From Holothuria scabra (lineage: Eukaryota > Echinodermata > Holothuroidea > Aspidochirotida > Holothuriidae), in contig CM074190.1 in the NCBI GenBank assembly GCA_037179385.1, forward strand, positions 7,961,784-8,025,783: DNA of 64,000 bases. The letters run 5' to 3'. Position 1 is the first letter of the stretch, and each line of letters begins with the position of its first letter. Made by a program: the position numbers and the translations under genes. The notes below the pieces were generated by a model, which saw nothing but the letters and a program-made list of their open reading frames with translations, did no database searches and was not told the DNA's origin. This document shows positions 56,101 through 64,000 of the stretch, piece by piece.

Positions 56101-57558
56101 AAGTGAGAACAGTACAGGGCGAAATACTATTTAAGGTACAAAATTCTACTTCCTGAAATTTCAAAGTGTTAACTTTGAAAGACTGTTACTTTCTTTTCTA
56201 AAAAGCAATAACTTTGCTATTATGACACAATAGTACCTATGTATAGGAAACATTTTTAGGAAAGTTTCAATATATTATCTTAAGATTTGTAGAAAATATG
56301 AAGAAATATGTTAATTAATGTAATCTAAATTTCGGGAAAATTGGCTGAAAATTACACCCCTTGTCCAAAAATGTTATTTAATTCAGCACAATACCATCAT
56401 ATATGGTATTATTTGATAGGGAAATTTAATTGTCTTTCATACGACACCTCATGTTTTAATAGGAGGTTCTATCAAAGTTTTATCATCAAACATAATGATG
56501 TCTACCTAAACATGGCCGCCATTTTGAAAAATGGCCGCCAGACCTCTTAGCAACGGATGGTGCACGGCAGACCCACATATCTGAACATCCCAGGTGACTC
56601 GCTTCATGCTGATATACTTTGTTATTGGTACCTAGTTCATCTACCCCCAAGCTCCTGGGCTGCCGTTCTAATCTGCTATTTGATGTAGAAGTAAAATTAG
56701 GACATTGACCGTTGAAAAATGTTATTCGGGTAACGCTCTGTAAACGACAATAAACAATGAGGAGTGTTTCCATTGTGCATCGTTTGTTCAACAAAGAAGA
56801 AACTTAAAAACTGAACTGCACAAACGACAATTTTCTAATTATTTGGGAAATGCGCACTCTTTAACAAGGTGTCTCTTGATCAGCTGTTGACGGTGTTAGC
56901 GTTGTACAATGTCGATTGTATTTTTTGTAAGAATTAGGGATTAGGTTAGGGGTTTGGCTTTCGCTAGCCAGTTACGGAATATGGTGTAACACAGCGCGCA
57001 GATAATTTTCAGAGTAATTTTCTGTAAATAAAAGCACAAGAACAAACTAAGCTGCGTCTATCCCAGTCATACGTTTTTAGTACAAAAAAGATAAAATCAA
57101 AAAAGAAATTTTTCATTATCACCCAAGGCTACAACAAGGGTACGTCGCTATTCTTACTTAAACTGGTGTCATTGACTTACCGAGGGAAGTCGTACACTCA
57201 TGAATATTCAATTGATTGTTGTTTCATCTTCTAAGTCGAGCACATTTCAGAAAGCAATTAATTCAGGCAGAAATGTGATTTAAATGTGATGAAGCCCAAT
57301 TAAAAGGTTAACAACAATGATCCATGCACTACCGGGGAAAATGCATGGTTGGTGGATAAATGCACGAGGGGCAGCTCGAGCAAACATACTTGCAAACAAA
57401 CGATTTCAAAATGTCCAAAACGTTTTGAAACCGTCCAAGACGGTTTGAAGACATTTTCAAAACATAATATGTAAAATACGTTTTCAGGTTGTGAAATTGT
57501 GGGCCAGCGAAAGCATTCTGCTATAATGCATAGGTAAACAGTTAATATCAACCTTGAA
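53161..57558. other. Intergenic DNA, no convincing gene
   Basis: Frames at 53686-53931 (81 codons) and 55515-56015 (166 codons, minus) lack recognisable motifs, and the latter reads through a C-rich transposon-like end. A TTGAAAAATGGCCGCC foldback with a YY1-like AAAATGGCGGCC word is at about 56512-56540. C runs near 54597 and 55960 probably mark hAT-type ends. Confidence 0.4.
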
Positions 57559-57925
57559 AGTGTACCTTAAGTCAAAAATATCGAAAATGTCTACACTGTA
57601 AAAAAGGAAGTGCTAAAAACAGCACTTAAAGAGCAGTTTTCTGCACTTTCCAAGGGACTGCACCATTGGTGCAAAAGACAGCACTCTCAAAGTGCTGAAA
57701 TTGTTTAACACTTGTGAGGTGCAGGACTTAAGCACTTACAAGAGCTACTTTTAACTGCACCATAAGTGCTACCAGACAGCACTAAAAGGCGGTGCTAAAG
57801 AAGTTTTCTTAGCACTTAAAAGAGCCCTAATAGGGACTGCACCGTTGGTGCTACCGTAGCACTTCCTTGGACGCAGTAGAGACAGCACCTCGGAAGTGCA
57901 ACAGTAAACAACACTTGCAAGATCT

Positions 57926-58150
57926 TTTTCTAAAGTCCTCCCGACCCTCTGGCAAAGGGCCGTTCGGCGAAACCAAACTTGATACTGCTTCCCGAAGAAG
58001 CTATTACGTCCACTGAAGGACAACACCTAACGACCAACCTCGCGGCCTTCAGACCATTTTCATCATTGGTCTGTCATGTATGGCTCCATTCTTGACTGGA
58101 TGAAAAGAACAGATACTACACATGATCTTAGCCAAAAGGCCGAGAAGCGA
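57926..58150 (-). repeat. U2 snRNA-headed SINE-like repeat, copy 2
   Basis: On the minus strand it starts CTCGCTTCTCGGCCTTTTGG, then CTAAGATC and GTGTAGTATCTGTTCTT, closer to true U2 than copy 1. The following body matches copy 1 at about 80 percent: CATGACAGACCAATGATG, CGTAATAGCTTCTTCGGG, GAACGGCCCTTTGCCAGAGG. GCTTC-TTCG-GGAAGC forms a hairpin with a UUCG loop; copy 1 keeps a hairpin here with changed loop bases. It ends TAGAAAAA followed by GATCT, which also precedes the head, a possible 5-base target duplication. Confidence 0.72.
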
Positions 58151-58450
58151 GATCGTCCAGAAATCTTAAAGTGTTGTTTTTAAATCTTTAAGAGTAATAG
58201 CATGTAAAATAACCTCGAAGTCTTTATTTGCGAAACTCCTAATTTGGAATATACTGTAATATTTGTTTACAGCGTTAAAAGCATGAAATCAACCAATTCA
58301 AATAATTATGAATACGTATTAGCACTGTGTTATGTTAGTTGACAAATGCCTGATAAAAGTCAAAACCAAAGATACAGAAATTCTGCTAGAAATTTACTGT
58401 TTTTGCACATTTTTGCATCTAAATTAGCTCCGCCCACTTTCCTGTTATGA

Positions 58451-58619
58451 CAGCACTATGAAAGTGCTGTATAATTAGCACTATTAAGGTGCTGAAACAG
58501 CGCTTTTGGTGCTAATTAAATTCAGCACCCAGAAAGTGCTGTATAATTAGCACTATAAAAGTGCTGAAACAGCGCTTTTGGTGCTAATTAAATTCAGCAC
58601 CCAGAAAGTGCTATCAAAA
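58451..58619 (+). repeat. 72-bp tandem repeat, 2.3 copies
   Basis: Units at 58451-58522 and 58523-58594 are nearly identical (CAGCAC..., AAAGTGCTGTATAATTAGCA, GTGCTGAAACAGCGCTTTTG, GTGCTAATTAAATT), and a partial third begins at 58595. They form the right subterminal region of the nested transposon and are probably transposase-binding arrays. Confidence 0.8.
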
Positions 58620-59141
58620 TAGCACTTCACTTTTTAGAGTGTATTAAACAGCATGAAAATGAATTCTAATAGTTCAGTTCCTATCTTCATATGACATTCT
58701 TAAGCCGAGATATAAAATGTTTAAGTTTATTCGCTCATCTTAAAACGGTACATTGCGCAATGATTTGTGATGTCATTGTTGTACTGCTCAAATCACAAAG
58801 TTACTGCACCTCACAAAGTTACTACACCTTGTTCCAAGGTGTGGGGCTGATGTAATTAATTAAACCCTCTCTTTGAAACAGGCTATACAAGCAAACAAAA
58901 GTTTCAAGGTCATAAAAACATTTTCCTTTATTTTAGAGGGAAACAATGCAGGTAATGTTAGTTGTACTTCAACAAGAAATTCACAAATTACTGCGCAGTG
59001 GACTAATTTGTTATAAAGGAATAAATTTCAACAATTTGTATCTTGCCTCAAGAATGTCCTTGAAGATGAGAGTTGGACTATAGAGTTCATTTTTTATGCT
59101 GTTTAATATACATGTTTGATTTTTTTGACTTTGGATACACT

Positions 59142-62100
59142 AAGATTATCAAATTGCCAGTATTCCAACTGTCGATTAAGCTGGTTTGTGATTATATCTT
59201 TCAGTTTTGTCTATGAATTATAAGGAAAAAAGCTTTATGGTCTTTGAAATAGGCAAAGCAAATGGAGTATGTAGTACCTCATTTCGACAGTTAGAAAGAA
59301 ATTGAAAAAGCGCTTTCTGAAGCTGTTTGCAAAGTGCAAAAAAGCTAGAAAAATAAACATAAGTAATCCAAATAAAGTGAACTGGTCAGGTGGCTACTTT
59401 ATTGACAAGCATTAATGAAGAAGTTAGTTAATTACTCCATATGGCATATTTCTACCCTTATTTTCAAACAGTCTTCTAATGAAAAACACACTCTCTTATA
59501 ATGTAGGTCTGATACTTTAAAGACGAAATGAAGACAGCAAGTGAAGTGGCAACTAGTAAGCCACGCAGACTGCCGGGTTAATATCATCAGTGTTTTAGTG
59601 CAACAGTCACAAGTGGGTCGTCAGATGCTTCTCAGCTAGTTACACTAGCTCCACACTTTCGCCCGTCAAAAGGGGCGTGGGTTTTGACGTCAGTGAAGGT
59701 AACTATTGGCCGGCTTAACTGGTGAGACTGAGTGCTTTAATATCTTAAAATAAAAATTTTATCTCTTCGCGCTGTGCTAATGAATGGTGTAATATTTAAG
59801 ACATCCATTGCATTGTAGGCACGATAAAACCAAAAAATCGTTGCTGAATGTCTGCTTTTTGAGTCAGTGCATATTTTACAACAAAGTCGTAAAAAAGTGT
59901 TTGCTCTCTACAGGAAAATTGAATCCTTATTCTTTTGTGGTTCTTGTTGCTTTATCTGCAATGAATTTTTACCGATTTCTCTACGAACTGAATCTGAAAT
60001 GAGTGAAAGTTATCAGAGGATATCCTTATTTACGACAGCTAATAATGTGAGGTGATGATTTTTCATAACGATTTTTGTATGTAGAATAGCCGAAGAGAAG
60101 GCTGTGAATTTGTCTATCTGGCTATTACGTTTCATTTCACTAAAGTAGTAACAGAAAGGGAGGACATATTCTCCTGTTTCCCTCCGCGTAGACTACCGTC
60201 TCTACTAACAGCGGCGGTTATTTTTTTCCCAGTGGTTGGGTCCGTATGCAACCAACTAAATTGTTGGGCAAAAACTACCTAACTACCTTAAGATAAAGTT
60301 GCAAAGTGCAATCTTGTTAATTGTCAACTTTAGAATCCTTGTAAAAAATATATATATATTTATAAATTGAAAAGAGCCAGCACACACCTATTCATAAACA
60401 AATTTAACGAAATTTTCTTTTCAAGCATTTCCTTAAAAAAAAGAAAAACACACCTAGCAGATGATGAAAGTAATTCTGGTAACCATCAACAAGCCCGAAA
60501 CTCAAACAATTCAGGCATTTCGACCTCAAAGAAACTATTAAAACATCTAATCATTTCGACATTAAAACATAAATTTTAAGTTTTTGATTAAAATAAATTC
60601 AAATAATTCAATCGTTAAGAACGCCGCCATAAAACTATTTTCTGTCGCAAAATTTTCTCTTAAAATGACAAAAACTACCCAAAGGCATGTCACACTTAGG
60701 AGCCCAAGGTTTCCCCTGCCCATCCTCTTTAAGCCTACACATCTTCCTGTTGTATTGTCTCATTGTCAACAACCCCACTGCTCTCGGAGGGCATCACCAA
60801 TTTCCCATGTGACCCACAATCATTAAAATAGATAATCAATCATGTTAGCAGAGGCTGATATCATGGTGTAGACATTTCGTTCCAAACTATACGTACGCAA
60901 TCGTGTTCCCACGGTTGAGTGCCATTCCAAACCGGCAAATGAGAAAGGAAGTATCTGAACTGCTGAACTGCTGAACGAAAGTGAACAGAATCCGTTTCTT
61001 TTTTTTAAAAAAAAGTCATGGCTGCATTTCTCATATTTGACAAGAACAATGTTACCTTGCAATCCATGTATTTCCTTCTTCAAGGTAAGCTTGTTTGAAT
61101 TTTATTTTTAGTTCAAAAATAAGTTTGAACTGCAACTATATTTTTACATATCAAGTGTTTCATTGTGTAGGTTACACTGTGTTTTGTGGGCACACGATGA
61201 AGCGTATCGATCACGGGAATAGAAAAATATAGAAAAAAGTTAATGAACAAACTTTAGGTAAACATTTTTAACAATTTTGTATGAAAATGCATTTGAAAGA
61301 TCTTAACATGTCGAGTTTCTATGAAAACTTGAACTTTATTTATTTTTTTTCTAAAATAGCCCAATGAAGGTTACCCCACAAGCATCGTCAGTTCAATTTG
61401 CAAGGAAAGTCTGTTCTCAAGGCTCTTATTCGTCGATGCACTTTCGGATCACATATTGCTAATGAACAGCAGAATAACCATAGTCCCAGGAACGAATGTC
61501 TCTACTTTATTTATATCGCTATTACGTTTCATTCCACTTTGCACTAATAGGCATTCCAATGTTTCTTGAAAATTCCAGGAAAATGAAATATTGTAAGGTG
61601 TCAACCCCCCCCCCTTCCCCAGCGTCAAATCTGATCACATAATAATAAGGCACTGGAAGTGTCATTCCCTGCAATCTAAATGTATTTTGGTATGAAGTCC
61701 CTCCGGCAGAACGCTCCATGCGAGGCAATGATCGGTCTCCACGTAAAGCGATACAAAGGGTCAAATATTGTGTGCATCATCCTGCAGTATACAAAATTCT
61801 TGATTTTCGTTCTTGATATGACTACAGGCTTTCACGAATTTGAAGCTTATTTTCCCCCCGTGGGGGTAAAGCAATGGAACACTTGGCCGCACGCATGAGA
61901 ATTTGCCCTGCACGTCTAGCAGACTATGCGCGTATTCGACGGACTGGTTGACAAATCAGCTGTCTGCATTTGTCCGTGTCGGTTTGTTTTGTCCCCAAAG
62001 GAGGGCGTACTTTTTGCTCTGTGACACCATATGCACAAGGTCTATGTGCTGGCCTCCTCTATATCGAAATATCTGACTACGGTTGTGTCTGTTGGTGTGG

Positions 62101-63160
62101 ATCGAGAGGTAGGGGCCACACGGATAGGGGCGACTTGGGGAGTGATGCAATTTTGACAAGTGTCTGTAAAAAATTGCTTTAGGTACATTTATCTTATTTT
62201 TATCCCGCTCCCCTCACCTTACCTCAATTACACTACTGATCTAATAACATCATCATCGGTAAGTAGTCTCTGCCATCAGGTGTGTTCTTTTGAAAACTTA
62301 TGCAGTTTGGTGTTTTTGTATGTAAAACAGTGCATTAGCTTTCTCAATCATGTTCAAATATTAAATATTACCATATTGTGTACATAATGCAGACATTTTT
62401 TTGTGACACAAGTGAAACTAATAAATACAATAACAACATGCAAATGAGAAATTTTTATTGACCTAAGATTGCCTGCCTAAATGCCTGTTCTACTCTATTA
62501 AATGATCCATTTAGGAAACCGTTTAGAAAAAGTAGCACTGGTGATCCCTAATGTACGCACGCAGGTAACAGTTCTGAGAAATTAAAACCTGACTGTTGCA
62601 AGGGTGACACTAACTTTTGCCAGACAGAAAAACAAGGGTTAGAAGGAATGACAGCCCCCAAGTCTGTGACAGAGAGAACATGAGTTCGAAAAGATGGCAA
62701 CAGGAAGAAGGGTTTCTGGAAGTAAGGAAAAAACATTTACACAATATACACCGAGAACTCTACTTGTTTTACGAATTGGAGTGATGATTTTTTATGTTTA
62801 AATCGTGACGTGGCCGACTTTCCAAAAAAGAGTGACAGGCAGACCAATGTGCTCGCGATATTTTAAACCAGAGTTAAGGGATAAAACTCTTCATGAGCTT
62901 TTTAAGATCATCATTCAGTATATTGCGATTACGACGTGTTTTGACATGCACTCAATCAAAAAAGGTTACAAGCTAATCATTTGTGGTCCTAACAGATAAT
63001 TAATAATAGAAGTAAGTGGCTTCATCCATGCACTGCGCAGCGAACTGAAGATTTCCGCTTCACCAAAAGCGATAGCCTACAGTGTAGTTATATATGAAAG
63101 AATCACGTTAAGTAGAAATAGCTTTATAATTTGGCTTCTTGTAGAAACAAGTATTATTAA
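59142..63160. other. Intergenic DNA, nothing firmly identified
   Basis: Small frames on both strands (59808-60055, 60367-60826, 60823-61083, 61522-62387) have no family motifs. A TGACGTCA palindrome is at about 59685. A short block with CCCAGGAACGAAT at 61485 is similar to one at 35735. A C run lies at about 61606. Confidence 0.4.
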
Positions 63161-63417
63161 GGTGCACTTCAAGTCTAATTTTTTTTTTTAAATAAATATT
63201 TTATATGATACAAAATGAATTTTATTCATCCAGCTCCCAAAGCTCATTCCATTGTTACGGCATTGCGCAATTATTGGTGACTTTCCTTCAACTCACATTA
63301 CTTTCTTTGCTTCCCTTTAAAATTAAAATTGTTTTATGACCTTGAATACTTCTTGTCTGTTTGCCCAGCATGTTGCACAGAGAGGGTTTAATTATTACAC
63401 CACCCTATAAGTGTAAG
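63161..63417. mobile_element. Family F TTAA MITE, left part only
   Basis: Follows TTAA (63157-63160) and begins GGTGCACTTCAAGTC. TTTGCTTCCCTTTAAAATTA and AGCATGTTGCACAGAGAGGG match other copies. The right half is absent, replaced by the LINE tail. Confidence 0.55.
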
Positions 63418-64000
63418 GTTAAGGTTGCAAAACTTGATATAGCGCACATTACTGTGATGAAACACACTCAATGGCGCTTTACAAAGAACAAAAATCAAGA
63501 AAGATTTCCTAAAAAGATAAGTTTTCAAAGCATCCTTAAAAGAATTAATAGAAGACGACTGCCGAATATGAATCGGGAGGGCATTCCAAAGCTTCGGGCC
63601 AGCAACCATAAAAGAACGATCCGCAAAAGAACTGCGAGTGGTGAAAGGAACCTTAAGAAGTAAACCTTTTGAAGATCTAGTAGCATAATAGGACGCTTTG
63701 AGTTCAATCAACCCTCATAAATAAGTTGGTGCTAAATTTTGGAGACATTTTAACACAAGGAGAAGAATCTTTTACTCAATACAAGCTTTGCTGGGCATGA
63801 TGTGTAGCTCTTTCAAAGCGCCAGAGGCACTGTCAAATTTGGATCTACCGAGGATTAATTTAGCAGTAAGGTTTTGAATTCTTTGAAGTGGATGTAACGT
63901 AGAGTCCGGAAGGTTAATGAACAGGCTATTACAATAATCGATGTGTGAAAATATCAGAGCATTAGCATATTTAAGACAACTTGCTCTGTCTTCTTCAAAT
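63388..64000 (-). mobile_element. CR1/L2-like LINE ORF2 C-terminal end, runs off window
   Basis: On the minus strand from the window end the frame reads ALIFSHIDYCNSLF, LHPLQRIQNLTAKLI, ILLLVLKCLQNLAPTYL, then after two in-frame stops continues to RSFMVAGPKLWNALPIHI and SSINSFKDALKTYLF. D-Y-C-N-S-L, L-Q-R-x-Q-N, and W-N-x-L-P with S-F-K-x-x-L-K-T-x-L-F are the ordered C-terminal motifs of CR1/L2-type LINE proteins. Stops at positions normally coding (IE*KI and YL*GL) mark it as dead. The start lies beyond 64000. Confidence 0.8.

Larger units (their letters stand above)
57594..58641. mobile_element. CACTGTAAAAA transposon (TA target), nested in family F
   Basis: It starts CACTGTAAAAAAGGAAGTGC and ends GCACTTCACTTTTTAGAGTG, inverted repeats of about 22 bases, with TA on both sides (57592-57593 and 58642-58643). 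Both subterminal regions are dense in AGTGCT/AGCACT words, including two 72-base tandem repeats near the right end. The centre contains a U2-headed repeat. No transposase frame. 1048 bp. Confidence 0.75.
57559..59141. mobile_element. Family F TTAA MITE split by a nested transposon
   Basis: The left end AGTGTACCTTAAGTCAAAAA (57559) is cut off after 33 bases by the element at 57594-58641; family F then resumes at 58644 with GAATTCTAATAGTTCAGTTC and CTATCTTCATATGACATTC and ends GGATACACT at 59141. The TTAA flanks have decayed. Confidence 0.68.

Noticed and set aside
56512..56545. YY1-site promoter from two AAAATGGCGGCC-like words
   Set aside because: They form a small foldback of a kind common in invertebrate repeats; no gene follows.
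58451..58619. CRISPR-like array
   Set aside because: The 72-base units are contiguous with no unique spacers, lie in animal DNA and belong to a transposon end.

Overview
This is animal nuclear DNA, most likely from an echinoderm or another marine invertebrate. The evidence is small exons separated by long AT-rich introns with GT-AG borders, many AGGCCTA words, tRNA-derived SINEs, jockey/CR1-like LINEs, a Penelope-like remnant, and many hAT and TTAA-type non-autonomous DNA transposons. The species assignment is an inference. I see no bacterial operons, CRISPR array, rRNA gene or convincing functional tRNA gene.

The window holds one clear protein-coding story. Two paralogous nine-exon genes lie head to tail on the + strand: gene 1 (coding 12297-25353) and gene 2 (coding 38033 or 38078 to 50601). 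Both encode fold-type II PLP enzymes of the D-cysteine desulfhydrase / ACC deaminase family (about 402 and 407-422 residues). Each has the PLP lysine in SGNK at the end of exon 2, QSN in exon 3, the glycine phosphate loop in exon 6 and DPVYTGKA in exon 8. All eight intron positions and phases match, so this is a tandem gene duplication. Most exon pairs differ by roughly 12-28 percent in DNA, but exons 5 and 8 differ by 1 in 100 and 2 in 141 bases, which suggests exon-sized gene conversion. Gene 1 also has two decayed tandem copies of the end of exon 6, with its splice donor, just inside intron 6.

Layout. 1-12220: no convincing gene; hAT-type elements (2589-4334, and one hAT nested inside another at 7923-10259) and small retroelement remnants. 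12221-25353: gene 1, whose introns carry a hAT, two TTAA MITEs and a tRNA-derived SINE. 25354-38000: intergenic DNA with a tandem-unit repeat (28 kb), nested TTAA MITEs (34.7-35.3 kb), a Penelope-like 3' remnant and a repeat that begins with the 5' domain of U2 snRNA. 38033-50601: gene 2, with a 5'-truncated antisense LINE, four TTAA MITEs, a hAT and SINE pieces in its introns. 50602-64000: three-level nesting of repeats (57559-59141) including a second U2-headed repeat, hAT elements with 8-bp target duplications, and a CR1/L2-like LINE tail running off the end.

The two enzymes probably catalyse related PLP-dependent deamination or desulfhydration of small amino acids (D-cysteine is the best guess), in the cytosol or mitochondria. 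Differences in the N terminus and next to the QSN motif suggest they may not be fully redundant. Everything else is best read as layers of transposon insertion. The least expected items are the U2-headed repeat family, the exon-restricted near-identity of the paralogs, the exon 6 triplication, and a perfect 18-bp hairpin in intron 7 of gene 2.
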